This document shows positions 53,198 to 62,533 of a stretch of 64,000 bases of DNA, in pieces (within the stretch, counting starts at the first letter, position 1; each line of letters opens with the position of its first letter). This DNA comes from Marisediminitalea oceani (GTDB lineage: Bacteria; Pseudomonadota; Gammaproteobacteria; Enterobacterales; Alteromonadaceae), in the NCBI RefSeq assembly GCF_003731635.1, contig NZ_RCUA01000020.1:62001-126000 (forward strand), written 5' to 3'. The notes beneath the pieces were generated by a model that saw only the letters and a list, made by a program, of their open reading frames with translations, made no database searches and was not told the origin of the DNA. The position numbers and the translations under genes are program-made.

Positions 53198-54364
53198 ATG
53201 TTCAGAATGGCCAGTCAGCCGCGTCACAACTGGCAACAGTTAGCGGCTGAATATGGTTTTCATTTTCACACCATGTACGGCGAACCCTACTGGGATGAAA
53301 GTGCTTACTATCAGTTTACCCTGCGTCAAATCGAGCAGGACATTGAAGATCCCAGTGCCGAATTACACCAGATGTGTTTGCACGTGGTGGATAAGGTGGT
53401 TAATTCTGAGGCATTGCTCACCCAGTGCCAGATCCCCCAACCTCACTGGGATCTTATCGCCTCAAGCTGGCGTGAAAAGCAACCTTCTCTTTATTCGCGA
53501 CTGGATCTGGTTTACGACGGTAAATCTCCCGCCAAGCTGTTAGAAAACAATGCCGATACCCCCACTTCCCTGTACGAAACCGGTTTCTGGCAATGGCTAT
53601 GGCTGGAGAACCTGGTGGATGCCGGCCAGATTGCCCGCCACGCCGACCAGTTTAACTCCTTACAGGAGAAGCTCGTTTACCGGTTTGAGCAATTAAGACA
53701 GCAATACAATTATCAGCGTATTCACTTTAGTTGCTGTGAAGATTCGGTAGAAGATCGCGGCACCGTGCAATACCTGCAGGATTGTGCCAGTGCAGCGGGT
53801 ATAGACGCACCGTTTTTGTTTGTTGAAGACATAGGCCTTAGCGACACGGGCTACTTTACCGATTTGGACGACAACGCTATTACCCATTGTTTCAAACTGT
53901 ACCCCTGGGAGTTTATGCTCCGGGAAGAGTTTGGCGATGCCCTGGAAGCAGCTGATGTAGGCTGGCTTGAACCGCCGTGGAAGTCGGTGTTATCCAATAA
54001 GGCGTTGCTGCCGCTGTTGTGGCAGGAGTTTCCCAATCACCCTAACCTGTTACCGGCATTTTTTGAGCAGGATAAGCATCGGGCCACCGGCGGCAAGTGG
54101 ATTAAAAAGCCGTTATTTTCCCGTGAAGGGGCTAATATCTCGCTGCTTAACGACGATGATTCACCAACTACCCTATCGGATGGGCCATACGGTGAAGAGG
54201 GGTTTATTCTGCAACAGTACCATCCCCTGCCCCGCTACGGCGATCAATACGTATTGATTGGCAGTTGGCTGGTAGACGATTTGCCGGCTGGCATTTCCAT
54301 TCGGGAAGACCGTTCACTGATTACCCAGGACTTATCGCGCTATTTGCCGCACATTATTTTATGA
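53198..54364 (+). CDS. yjfC: YjfC-type glutathionylspermidine synthase family ATP-grasp
   Basis: A 388-residue ligase of the GSP-synthase family (ATP-grasp), without the amidase half of E. coli Gss. [96 protein letters not shown] and [14 protein letters not shown] with the ATP-binding basic and acidic residues are intact. The acceptor is unknown; in the related Gss it is spermidine ligated to glutathione. The start 53198 gives [21 protein letters not shown]. Its stop overlaps the rhomboid gene start (ATGA). Confidence 0.92.
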   Translation: MFRMASQPRHNWQQLAAEYGFHFHTMYGEPYWDESAYYQFTLRQIEQDIEDPSAELHQMCLHVVDKVVNSEALLTQCQIPQPHWDLIASSWREKQPSLYSRLDLVYDGKSPAKLLENNADTPTSLYETGFWQWLWLENLVDAGQIARHADQFNSLQEKLVYRFEQLRQQYNYQRIHFSCCEDSVEDRGTVQYLQDCASAAGIDAPFLFVEDIGLSDTGYFTDLDDNAITHCFKLYPWEFMLREEFGDALEAADVGWLEPPWKSVLSNKALLPLLWQEFPNHPNLLPAFFEQDKHRATGGKWIKKPLFSREGANISLLNDDDSPTTLSDGPYGEEGFILQQYHPLPRYGDQYVLIGSWLVDDLPAGISIREDRSLITQDLSRYLPHIIL

Positions 54365-54912
54365 GACAATTTACCTTATCCCAGCAACTCAGAATTTTAG
54401 GCGTATTGGCCCTCGGCCTGCTAGGCACCGAGTTTATTAATTTATTGCTGTCTAACTGGTTAAATCAATTCGGTATCCGGCCGCGCGTTCCTAGCAACCT
54501 GCCGGGTATTTTTCTGGCCCCCTGGCTACACGCCAACCTCACACACTTTGCCAGTAACTTTTTACCTTTATTACTGTTTATGTGGCTGAGTATGCAATGG
54601 GGCAAGCTGACCTTTCTGAAGTCAACGCTGTTAATTTGGCTTGGCGCCGGCCTGTTGGTGTGGTTATTTGGTCGTAATGCTATGCACATTGGTGCCAGCG
54701 GCATTGTTTATGGTTACCTTGGCTTTCTCATCCTCGGCGGCTTTTATAGCAAAAAATTACATTTATTAATTATTTCGGTAGTGATAGCCGTGCTATATGG
54801 CGGTATGATATTCGGCGTACTGCCCTTACAGCGATTTGTTTCTTTTGAATACCACCTGTTTGGTTTCATTATGGGCTTACTAAGTGCTCACCTGTGGGCG
54901 AAATCCTCTTAA
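54361..54912 (+). CDS. rhomboid-family intramembrane serine protease
   Basis: A 183-residue protease with about six membrane helices. The catalytic pair is Ser113 in GASG (111-114) and His165 in [11 protein letters not shown]; the [17 protein letters not shown] loop carries the conserved His-Asn of rhomboids. It is compact, without extra domains. The start at 54361 overlaps the yjfC stop by four bases, so it is the last gene translated with the yjf series. Substrate unknown, perhaps a protein of the same operon. Confidence 0.9.
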   Translation: MRQFTLSQQLRILGVLALGLLGTEFINLLLSNWLNQFGIRPRVPSNLPGIFLAPWLHANLTHFASNFLPLLLFMWLSMQWGKLTFLKSTLLIWLGAGLLVWLFGRNAMHIGASGIVYGYLGFLILGGFYSKKLHLLIISVVIAVLYGGMIFGVLPLQRFVSFEYHLFGFIMGLLSAHLWAKSS

Positions 54913-54956
54913 TATCAGGGCTTGTAGCCTGCTATTGTAAGTAAAGAAGTTATCTT

Positions 54957-55664
54957 ATGTCAGACAGCACACAGTCAACCGCTAAGCCTCAGAATCAGGG
55001 GTTTCTGCCTAATCTGGCATTTAACATTGTCATCCCGGTCGTCCTCATGAGCTATGCCAGTTCGGAAGAGTATTTAGGTCCGGCCTGGAGTATTGTGGCA
55101 GCATTGAGCTTTCCGCTGGGCTATGGCTTATGGGATTTAAAGCAAAGCGGCAAGGTTAATGGCTTTTCTGTGCTCGGCATTGTCAGTGTGCTACTGACCG
55201 GCGGGATCAGTTTATTAAAGTTACCGGCGGAATATATTGCTATAAAAGAAGCAGCTATACCAGCTCTCATAGGCATAGCTGTGCTAGTAACCCAGGCAAC
55301 AGAAAAACCGCTGGTAAAGATGCTTATTCTTAACGATCAGATCATTAACTGGCCGAAATTGAACGAAGTGCTCGATCAGCAGAATAAACAACCGCTGTTT
55401 AAGGAAAAAATCAGGCACTGCTCTTACATTGTTGCCGGTTCGTTTTTCTTATCCTCTACGCTTAACTACATTCTTGCCAAGGTAATTCTGGTGAGCGAAC
55501 CGGGTACCACTGCCTATACAGAGGAGTTAGGGCGGATGACTGCATTGAGCTACCCGGTCATTGTTATCCCCTCTATGGTGTTGCTGATTGCTGCATTGTG
55601 GTATCTGTTCAGCCAGATTGGCAAAATTACCGGTGAGGATATCGAGAGCTTTATTAATCAGTAG
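54957..55664 (+). CDS. multi-span membrane protein, VC0807-like
   Basis: A 235-residue membrane protein with about six helices (FNIVIPVVLMSYASSE, GPAWSIVAALSFPLGYGLWDLKQSG, FSVLGIVSVLLTGGISLLKLP, AAIPALIGIAVLVTQ, AGSFFLSSTLNYILAKVIL, YPVIVIPSMVLLIAALWYLF). The pattern NLAFNIVIPVVL and the LKQSGKVNGFSVLGI block recall the VC0807 family. No catalytic motif seen. Preceded by a gap of 44 bases after the rhomboid gene, so it may be cotranscribed. Confidence 0.72.
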   Translation: MSDSTQSTAKPQNQGFLPNLAFNIVIPVVLMSYASSEEYLGPAWSIVAALSFPLGYGLWDLKQSGKVNGFSVLGIVSVLLTGGISLLKLPAEYIAIKEAAIPALIGIAVLVTQATEKPLVKMLILNDQIINWPKLNEVLDQQNKQPLFKEKIRHCSYIVAGSFFLSSTLNYILAKVILVSEPGTTAYTEELGRMTALSYPVIVIPSMVLLIAALWYLFSQIGKITGEDIESFINQ

Positions 55665-55759
55665 TGAAAGGATAAAGGTGCGAATCATTACCATTAAGGC
55701 AAAGTGTCACAACTCCACCCCGCGCTGAATTACTGCTCGATAGCTTGCTTCAGCATCGG

Positions 55760-56416
55760 TTAATAAACCCGCTTTATTGTCACTATGGCTACAGGCCCCT
55801 GCCAGTCATACATCGCCTTACTCAAATCGGCCTCACCATGGATCCCGGCAGACGGGAAAATATAGCCTTCACCCAAATCCGTATCGGAAAATGCTTCACC
55901 GGAGCAGGTCGGCCCCGGAATAAATGCACATTCTTCCGAGTTAGTTTCGGTACCGGCGTCGTACGCCATGGCCAGATAGGTTGTTCGTGCCCGCATGCCT
56001 GAAGGAAGGTCAATAGCCTGAGCCGCATCGATATTATCGTTGGTGGGTAATAACATGGATACCAGACTCAGTTTATTTTTACCACCACGGGCGTCAATGG
56101 AAACTGTCACCGACTCGCCAGGGCCTAACAAACCTTCTGAGCTAACCGTTTGAAAAACCCCATTCGATGCATCCAGCTCAGCCTGCAACCCGGCAGTGTC
56201 TCCACCTTCCGCTACTCGCCCCAACGCTTCTGAAGCTGGCGCTCCCAACTCAAATAAGCTCACCCGTTTGTTATGCGTAGCCAATAAGAATGGTGTAAAA
56301 CTAATTCCAGAAGTGACATTCTGAATAGTCACCTCATAGGTTTTTGCAGCGGCCATAGCCGGTGCGGTAAAAGCCAGTACTGCAGGTACCATCAATGAAA
56401 ACACTATTTTTTTCAT
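55760..56416 (-). CDS. exported spondin-domain protein
   Basis: A 218-residue periplasmic or secreted protein: signal peptide (1-22, ending AMA) then a bacterial Spondin_N-like beta-sandwich: YEVTIQNVTSGISFTPFLLATHNKRVSLFELGAPASEALGRVAEGGDTAGLQAEL, VTVSIDARGGKNKLSLVSMLLPTNDNIDAA. Two cysteines (CAFIPGPTC) may bridge. Proteins of this family are found in marine gammaproteobacteria and their role is unknown. It is a lone minus-strand gene with a 336-base upstream gap. Confidence 0.88.
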   Translation of the reverse strand: MKKIVFSLMVPAVLAFTAPAMAAAKTYEVTIQNVTSGISFTPFLLATHNKRVSLFELGAPASEALGRVAEGGDTAGLQAELDASNGVFQTVSSEGLLGPGESVTVSIDARGGKNKLSLVSMLLPTNDNIDAAQAIDLPSGMRARTTYLAMAYDAGTETNSEECAFIPGPTCSGEAFSDTDLGEGYIFPSAGIHGEADLSKAMYDWQGPVAIVTIKRVY

Positions 56417-56649
56417 TTTCTTTTTCTCCGTAAAAGTCAGTAAATAGGAGGTTTAGCATGAAACCGCATCGACTCCTCCCCCTCGGAGGAAAAGACTAGA
56501 AGTTTTGTTTCACACCGAAATCACGGAATTATCACGAAATGATCACGGTTGAATAGTCATCACCTGAGCTCTGGATATCACTGCGAACCGTTTTCTCCGA
56601 CATTTTCAGAGTCGACATAAAAAGCGAAAAAACTAACGAAAATAGTAAC

Positions 56650-56686
56650 TTGACACCTGGTGTCGTATTGGTAACGTAAGCGTTAC
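56650..56686 (+). promoter_or_regulatory. promoter with two palindromic operator candidates
   Basis: TTGACA (56650-56655) is a strong -35 element; GACACCTGGTGTC (56652-56664) is a perfect 13-base palindrome overlapping it, and GTAACG-TAAG-CGTTAC (56671-56686) is a second perfect dyad lying on the -10 region (TAACGT at a 16-base spacing). They sit 67-103 bases before the XRE regulator gene, as expected for autorepression. The rest of the gap 56417-56752 shows no gene. Confidence 0.5.
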
Positions 56687-56752
56687 GGGTGTATAACGTC
56701 AGGAAAAGGGGCAACTCCTGTTAGCTTTAAATCGAGCCAACGGAGACCCTCA

Positions 56753-57292
56753 ATGCAATTGAAAATTAACGCAAATAAACTTAAACAGCTCAGAGAAAGC
56801 CGCTGCTGGTCTCAGCAACAGCTTGCTGATATGTCGGGGTTAAGTTTAAGAACCGTTCAGAGAATTGAAGCAAAATCAGTGGCGTCACAGGAGAGTGTAA
56901 AATGCCTTGGCGCCGTGTTTGATATCGCAATTTCCGAGCTGTTTGCTGACGATGTGTTAACTGACAATCCGGCACCTGATTCTTCGCAACCCGACAAGGA
57001 AGCACTCTCTGCTTCCTCGTCGATTGAAAATGACCACAATAAATCCCTGCAAACTGAACAAGGCAAGCTGGAAATCAGAAAGTTACATATCGCGTTCTGG
57101 ATTGTACTCGCCAGTCACCTGTTCGGTTTTTACGGTATTTTTAGCGCCTTTGGCGAACAACGCATAGATGAATCCACATTTCAGCTGTTGAAAAATACGG
57201 TTTCCATTGCGCTGGTCATTTCCGCTATCGTTTATTTCTTTAAGCATAATCGCCTGAAGAAAAAATACGGGCTTGGCTCATCTTTACTTTAA
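56753..57292 (+). CDS. XRE-family regulator with membrane domain
   Basis: A 179-residue membrane-bound regulator. Residues 1-60 form an XRE helix-turn-helix (LKQLRESRCWSQQQLADMSGLSLRTVQRIEAKSVASQESVKCLGAVFD), followed by a disordered acidic linker (about 65-105) and two membrane helices (about 113-133 and 146-164). It probably binds the palindromes upstream of its own gene; the next gene encodes a small membrane protein that may be its partner, 59 bases downstream. Confidence 0.87.
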   Translation: MQLKINANKLKQLRESRCWSQQQLADMSGLSLRTVQRIEAKSVASQESVKCLGAVFDIAISELFADDVLTDNPAPDSSQPDKEALSASSSIENDHNKSLQTEQGKLEIRKLHIAFWIVLASHLFGFYGIFSAFGEQRIDESTFQLLKNTVSIALVISAIVYFFKHNRLKKKYGLGSSLL

Positions 57293-57351
57293 ACCACCAT
57301 TAACAGGCAGACTGCCGAATTGCTGCGCGCTTTGCCGTAGAAGGAAGAAAG

Positions 57352-57798
57352 ATGAACACTCAACCACTTAGCGTAAAATCGTTAGTTATCGCATTCTTGA
57401 TGTATGTTGTTACCACAGTCATTCTGGCTGTGGTGCTGTCGGTATTTTGGCAATCCGGTATTGATACCTCCGCCTACTCGCAGCAGCAATTAATCGACAT
57501 GGCAGCGCAGTCAAAGCTGTTGACGGTCGGCTCAATGGTTATTGGCAGTACGATGGCGGTAATTTGCGCCTATTTTATTACCCGACGCACCGGTAGTGAC
57601 AGTTATAAGCATGCTAAGTATTTTGCCGGAATACTAACCCTGTATGGCATCTTAGGCATTTTCCTGCATCCCGAACACCACGTCATTCAACAGGCTGCCA
57701 AACTACTCGCACCTCTACCTTTGTGCTTACTCGGCGCCTGGTTTGCAATAGCAAAAACGAATAACAAACACGATAAAATCTCGCACGAAGCGTGCTAA
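57352..57798 (+). CDS. small four-helix membrane protein of unknown function
   Basis: A 148-residue protein with four predicted membrane helices (SLVIAFLMYVVTTVILAVVLSVF, LTVGSMVIGSTMAVICAYFI, YFAGILTLYGILGIFL, LLAPLPLCLLGAWFAIAK). GAAGGAAGAAAG precedes the ATG. No family motif recognised. It follows the XRE-membrane regulator in the same direction and probably shares its promoter, ending at a terminator 8 bases after the stop. Confidence 0.75.
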   Translation: MNTQPLSVKSLVIAFLMYVVTTVILAVVLSVFWQSGIDTSAYSQQQLIDMAAQSKLLTVGSMVIGSTMAVICAYFITRRTGSDSYKHAKYFAGILTLYGILGIFLHPEHHVIQQAAKLLAPLPLCLLGAWFAIAKTNNKHDKISHEAC

Positions 57799-57805
57799 TA
57801 AAGAA

Positions 57806-57835
57806 AAATGACGAACAGGTTCCTGTTCGTCATTT
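57806..57835. terminator. bidirectional intrinsic terminator
   Basis: A perfect 14-bp stem, AAATGACGAACAGG (57806-57819) with CCTGTTCGTCATTT (57822-57835), has a two-base loop as drawn (four unpaired bases in practice) and flanking A/T tracts. It separates the small membrane protein gene from the converging alkaline phosphatase gene. Confidence 0.9.
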
Positions 57836-57874
57836 ATTAAAGGCTCTAAGATTTGCCGCTGAAATAGCTATGGA

Positions 57875-59293
57875 TTACTCACAGCGCCAGTCGGTTTCAA
57901 AATCGCACTGGCTTTTTTCTTCTTTAGGAGCCGGTGTGGTTTCTGTTTTCACCACTGGAGCGCTCTCAGGTAACAAACCGAATAACTTTTTGGCGATATC
58001 GGTATTGTCGTACTGCCCGTAAAACTGATTGCTACCAGCTCCGAATGCAAATACTTCCACATCTACCCCAGTATGACCGGAGGTGGTCCAGCCGGTATTT
58101 GAGCGGATATCGAGTAGGGTCTTGATACCAGCGAATCGCGCTTTAAGGTCGTCCTGTTTTGCCAGTTCTACTACCTGCTGTGATTCTTTTTCGTTTAGCT
58201 CAAAGCCCAGTGCGTCACTAACATACGTTACGGGTGAATCCACCTCGGTTATATTCTGGGCGATGGTTTCCGGCGACTGTTTTAGGTTTTGCAACCACTC
58301 AGGTGCCCAGCGATATTCACCACGCGCACCAATAGTTAATCCACCTGTACTGTGATCTGCAGTGAGAACCACCAGCGTATCCGGGTGCTCTTTCACATAG
58401 CTAACCAGATACTCCAGCGCAAGATTCAGGTCGTGCATTTCAGCCATTGCTGCGGCAATATCATTAGAGTGGCCAGCCCAATCTACCTGACTGGCTTCCA
58501 CCAGCAGAAAGAAGCCCTTATCGTTTTCTAAATGCTTGATCGCATGCTCAGTAAGATAAGCCAGACGATTTTTGCGTAGATCATCAAGAGCCCAGGGCAG
58601 GCCTACTTCGGCAAAGAGTCCCAGCACATTTTCGCCGGCAGGCAGCGTGGCAAGTTTGTTGTAAGTATCCACATAAGCATAGCCCGCATCGATAAATTCG
58701 GCGGTAACATTGCGATCTTCTCGCTCAAAATAGCGGGTGCCGCCGCCCAGCATCACATCAGCAACAAACTGACCATTGATTCGATCTTCAAAGAAGCTGT
58801 CAGCCAGTTCATTATAATTCTGGCGGCTTTCATTATGCGCAACATAAGAGGCTGGCGTGGCGTGAACAATTTGCGATGTTACGGCTACACCAGTGCGCAT
58901 CCCTAATTGTTTTGCCCGTTGCAGAATAGACGTTACTGGCTTTTTGTTTTTATCAACGCCAATGGCACCGTTATAACTTTTGACACCCGAGGCAAGCGCT
59001 GTTGCAGAAGCGGCCGAATCGGTTACAAAACCAGAAACCTGATCAGGATAAGTACTGGCATTACCCACAAAAATATCGTCCAGCACAACACCTTCCACCT
59101 CTGGCGTGTCGGGATTGTCACGGAAATTGCGATAAGCAGTGGTATAGGCTGGCCCCATGCCGTCTGACACAATCATAATGATATTTTTTGGCGTTGAGGG
59201 AATTTGTTTCTGAGTAGAAGCGGTATCGGCAGTATTCACGCAAGCCGACAACGCAAACGTTGCGGCCACTGCCACAAGCAATTTCTGTCGCAC
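57875..59293 (-). CDS. phoA: alkaline phosphatase, lipoprotein type
   Basis: A 472-residue phosphomonoesterase. A signal peptide with lipobox LSAC (Cys18) anchors it to the envelope, unlike soluble E. coli PhoA. The catalytic serine Ser93 is in VTDSAASATALASG; zinc and magnesium ligands lie in MIVSDGMGPAYTTAY, VEASQVDWAGHSND, VVLTADHSTGG and TTSGHTGVDVEVFAFG. The tail after LLPESAPVV is disordered and ends with CDFETDWRCE. No convincing Pho box was found upstream. It stands alone on the minus strand. Confidence 0.95.
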   Translation of the reverse strand: MRQKLLVAVAATFALSACVNTADTASTQKQIPSTPKNIIMIVSDGMGPAYTTAYRNFRDNPDTPEVEGVVLDDIFVGNASTYPDQVSGFVTDSAASATALASGVKSYNGAIGVDKNKKPVTSILQRAKQLGMRTGVAVTSQIVHATPASYVAHNESRQNYNELADSFFEDRINGQFVADVMLGGGTRYFEREDRNVTAEFIDAGYAYVDTYNKLATLPAGENVLGLFAEVGLPWALDDLRKNRLAYLTEHAIKHLENDKGFFLLVEASQVDWAGHSNDIAAAMAEMHDLNLALEYLVSYVKEHPDTLVVLTADHSTGGLTIGARGEYRWAPEWLQNLKQSPETIAQNITEVDSPVTYVSDALGFELNEKESQQVVELAKQDDLKARFAGIKTLLDIRSNTGWTTSGHTGVDVEVFAFGAGSNQFYGQYDNTDIAKKLFGLLPESAPVVKTETTPAPKEEKSQCDFETDWRCE

Positions 59294-59449
59294 GATAGGT
59301 TCCTTTTTGTAATCTTAATATATCGCAGTGTATCGCTGCTATCTTACATCCGCATGAAAAACCGATAAGATGTTAAAACAACAGGATAATCATATCTTAT
59401 GCAGAGTATACCGTTATCCGTTCCGGATGCCCATGCACCGGCCAACCGT

Positions 59450-60397
59450 TTACAGCAACTCCCGCATACGTTGCTGAACCACGTCGACCAGCATGTCTGG
59501 CTGAAATTTAGAAATAAAACGGTTACACCCTACTTTTTCAACCATGGCCTGATTAAAGCTGCCGCTGAGCGACGTGTTCAGCGCAATGAATAAGTCTGCC
59601 ATGCGCGGATCGGCGCGGACTTCCGCTGTTAACCGATAGCCATCCATCTCCGGCATTTCGGCATCGGTAAACATCATTAAAATCTCATCGGTAACGGTTT
59701 TACCTAAATCAGCCCATTCTTTCAGCAATCCCAGAGCTTCAGCCCCATTGTGGCATTCAAGAATGTGCAACCCGAGTTGCTCAAGGGTATCGCGGATTTG
59801 CTTTCGGGCCGTTGAAGAGTCGTCCACGATCAATACTTTTCGCCCTTTCAGGTGCTCGACAACGGCCTGATCGAGGATTTCTTCAGAGATAGACACATCA
59901 TATTCAATGATTTCGGCCAGCACTTTTTCCACATCGATAATCTCGACTAACTCTCGTTTACCCTGAATATCAATCTGAGTGATGGCGGTAAGAAAGTTTG
60001 TCTTACCGATGGATTTGGGCGGCGGCTGGATATCTTCCCAGGATGTATTAACGATACTGACGACATCACCAATCATAAAGCCCTGCACTGAGCGGTTGTA
60101 TTCGGTGATGATAACATTGCGATCCGTGTTCCCATTCTCAGTGCTCACAGGGCGCATTCTAATAGCCTGCCGTAAGTCTATTACGGGGATCGTCAGCCCG
60201 CGGTAAATCGTTACACCCCGCAGATTACCATGGGTTCCCGGCATCATATTCATCTTCGGCACCGTGATGACTTCCTTAACCTTAAACACGTTGATAGCGT
60301 AGGTATGACGGGTTCCTAACCTGAACAACAATAACTCCAGGCGGTTTTCACCTACCAGCTTAGTTCGCTGATCAACTGACGAAAGTATTTCACTCAT
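59450..60397 (-). CDS. cheV: chemotaxis coupling-response protein CheV
   Basis: A 315-residue fusion of an N-terminal CheW-like domain (about 20-165, LLLFRLGTRHTYAINVFKVKEVI...IYRGLTIPVIDLRQAI) and a C-terminal receiver (about 188-310) with acidic pocket VLIVDDSSTARKQI, phosphoacceptor Asp in MMFTDAEMPEMDGYR and Lys in RFISKFQPDML. CheV couples chemoreceptors to CheA and may act as a phosphate sink. It is isolated from other che genes here and divergent from aceA. Confidence 0.95.
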   Translation of the reverse strand: MSEILSSVDQRTKLVGENRLELLLFRLGTRHTYAINVFKVKEVITVPKMNMMPGTHGNLRGVTIYRGLTIPVIDLRQAIRMRPVSTENGNTDRNVIITEYNRSVQGFMIGDVVSIVNTSWEDIQPPPKSIGKTNFLTAITQIDIQGKRELVEIIDVEKVLAEIIEYDVSISEEILDQAVVEHLKGRKVLIVDDSSTARKQIRDTLEQLGLHILECHNGAEALGLLKEWADLGKTVTDEILMMFTDAEMPEMDGYRLTAEVRADPRMADLFIALNTSLSGSFNQAMVEKVGCNRFISKFQPDMLVDVVQQRMRELL

Positions 60398-60642
60398 GAT
60401 AAATGGCCTAACGAATATCCTTTCTTAATAATAGATTTTTTTTACTCACTTTGCGCGGAAAATCCTTAGTAATCACACTGTTCAGATTTTGCACATCAAA
60501 CATTCACAGGGATTATTACGATAATGAGGATTATATATTTCTGTTATTGAGCTCACCGCTCTAGGATGAAATGGAAGTCGATGACAACCCAAGGGTGTTA
60601 TCAGCAAAAGATTCATTCTATTTTCGGGAAGGAGAGACAGTC

Positions 60643-62235
60643 ATGTCAGAATACCAAAATGCAATCGATCAGGTTGCCACGCTTAAGAGTCAATATAACG
60701 GTACTTGGGATGCCATCAGTCCAGATTTTGCTGCACGTATGGTTGTTCAAAACCGCTTCAAAACCGGTTTAGACGTTGCTAAGTATACGGCAAAAATTAT
60801 GCGTCAGGACATGGCCGAGTACGATGCAGACTGTACTCAATACACGCAATCTTTAGGTTGCTGGCACGGGTTTGTTGGTCAGCAAAAAATGCTGTCTGTG
60901 AAGAAACATCAGGGCACTACCAGTAAGAGCTATCTTTATCTGTCTGGCTGGATGGTTGCCGCACTGCGTTCTGAGTTCGGTCCTCTGCCGGATCAGTCAA
61001 TGCACGAGAAAACCTCAGTTGCATCATTAATCGAAGAACTGTACACCTTCCTGCGTCAGGCTGACGCACGTGAACTGGGTGACCTGTTCAAGCAGTTAGA
61101 TACTGCTAAAGCAAATGGTGGCGACGTAGCTGCTATCCAGGCGCAAATCGACAACTACGAAACACACGTTGTGCCAATCATTGCCGACATCGACGCCGGT
61201 TTCGGTAACGAAGAAGCCACTTACCTGCTGGCTAAAAAGATGATTGAAGCGGGTGCGTGCTGTATCCAAATCGAAAACCAGGTATCTGATGCCAAGCAGT
61301 GTGGTCACCAGGACGGTAAAGTAACTGTTCCTCATGAAGACTTCCTGGCGAAAATCAACGCGGTTCGTTATGCCTTTTTAGAGCTGGGTGTAGACGATGG
61401 TGTTATCGTTGCTCGTACCGACTCTTTAGGTGCTGGCCTGACGCAGAAGATCCCGGTATCTACCAGCGAAGGTGACCTGGCTTCTCAGTACAACGCGTTC
61501 CTGCAAACTACCCCGGTTAACTCGGTAGCAGACCTGAACGAAGGTGACCTGGTACTGAAGCAAAACGGCGAACTGGTTAAGCCTGAGCGTCTGCCTAACG
61601 GCCTGTTCCGCTTCAAGCCTGACACTGGCGTAGCGCGTTGTGTACTGGACTGTATCACCAGCCTGCAAAACGGTGCAGACCTGCTGTGGATTGAAACTGA
61701 AAAACCACACGTTGGTCAAATCGGTAACATGGTTAACCAAATCCGCGAAGTTATCCCGAATGCGAAGCTGGTTTACAACAACTCGCCTTCATTCAACTGG
61801 ACACTGAGCTTCCGTCAACAGGTATTTGATGCATGGACTGAAGAAGGTAAAGACGTATCTGCCTACGACCGAAATAACCTGATGTCTGCAGAATATGATG
61901 AAAGTGAACTGGCCGCCGAAGCAGATGCGAAAATCCAAAGCTTCCAGGCTGACGGTGCTCGTGAAGCCGGTATCTTCCACCACCTTATCACACTGCCGAC
62001 TTACCACACTGCTGCGCTGTCTACTGACAACCTGGCAAAAGGTTACTTCGGTGAAGAAGGTATGCTGGCTTACGTTAAAGGCGTACAGCGTCAGGAAATC
62101 CGTCAGGGGCTGGCGTGCGTTAAGCACCAGGCAATGGCCGGTTCTGACTTAGGTGATACTCACAAAGAATACTTCTCTGGTGAGCAGGCACTGAAAGCGA
62201 GTGGTAAAGACAACACCATGAACCAGTTCGACTAA
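60643..62235 (+). CDS. aceA: isocitrate lyase AceA, long form
   Basis: Isocitrate lyase, 530 codons, the first step of the glyoxylate shunt. The long form (about 530 residues) common in Pseudomonas and Alteromonadales is distinct from the 434-residue E. coli enzyme. The signature appears as KQCGHQ with catalytic Cys220, variant of K-K/R-C-G-H; DIDAGFGNEEATYLLAKKMIEAGACCIQIENQ and NNSPSFNWT complete the active site. The start at 60643 follows GGAAGGAG; the open frame is longer but not conserved. It precedes a LysR gene and malate synthase G, so the whole shunt is clustered. Confidence 0.96.
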   Translation: MSEYQNAIDQVATLKSQYNGTWDAISPDFAARMVVQNRFKTGLDVAKYTAKIMRQDMAEYDADCTQYTQSLGCWHGFVGQQKMLSVKKHQGTTSKSYLYLSGWMVAALRSEFGPLPDQSMHEKTSVASLIEELYTFLRQADARELGDLFKQLDTAKANGGDVAAIQAQIDNYETHVVPIIADIDAGFGNEEATYLLAKKMIEAGACCIQIENQVSDAKQCGHQDGKVTVPHEDFLAKINAVRYAFLELGVDDGVIVARTDSLGAGLTQKIPVSTSEGDLASQYNAFLQTTPVNSVADLNEGDLVLKQNGELVKPERLPNGLFRFKPDTGVARCVLDCITSLQNGADLLWIETEKPHVGQIGNMVNQIREVIPNAKLVYNNSPSFNWTLSFRQQVFDAWTEEGKDVSAYDRNNLMSAEYDESELAAEADAKIQSFQADGAREAGIFHHLITLPTYHTAALSTDNLAKGYFGEEGMLAYVKGVQRQEIRQGLACVKHQAMAGSDLGDTHKEYFSGEQALKASGKDNTMNQFD

Positions 62236-62273
62236 TTCGACTCATTCCCAACTGAAACAAGTCGATTCGTGTT

Positions 62274-62298
62274 AAGCCTCCTTCGGGAGGCTTTTTTT
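62274..62298 (+). terminator. intrinsic terminator after aceA
   Basis: AAGCCTCC (62274-62281) pairs with GGAGGCTT (62286-62293) around TTCG, followed by Ts to 62298. The remaining bases up to 62533 are AT-rich and hold the LysR promoter; no gene is seen. Confidence 0.92.
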
Positions 62299-62533
62299 AT
62301 GCCCGTGTGAACTGAAATATTGGTGGTTCTATCGGTTTTATTCACCATAATTATTTATTTTCAACCATTCACAAAACACATCCACTCATCCAAAAAACCA
62401 CATTCAACAATAATTTCAGTTAGTTAACCAAGAAACAACAATAAAGCACTACGACCAAAGGCCTATCTGACAAGCACTCAGACTATGAGTATAATAGCGG
62501 CGTTTAATAAAACTAATACAGGCTATTACAGTT

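Noticed and set aside
59294-59449. Pho box before the alkaline phosphatase gene
   Set aside because: No two CTGTCAT-like repeats with 11-base spacing could be found on the minus strand.
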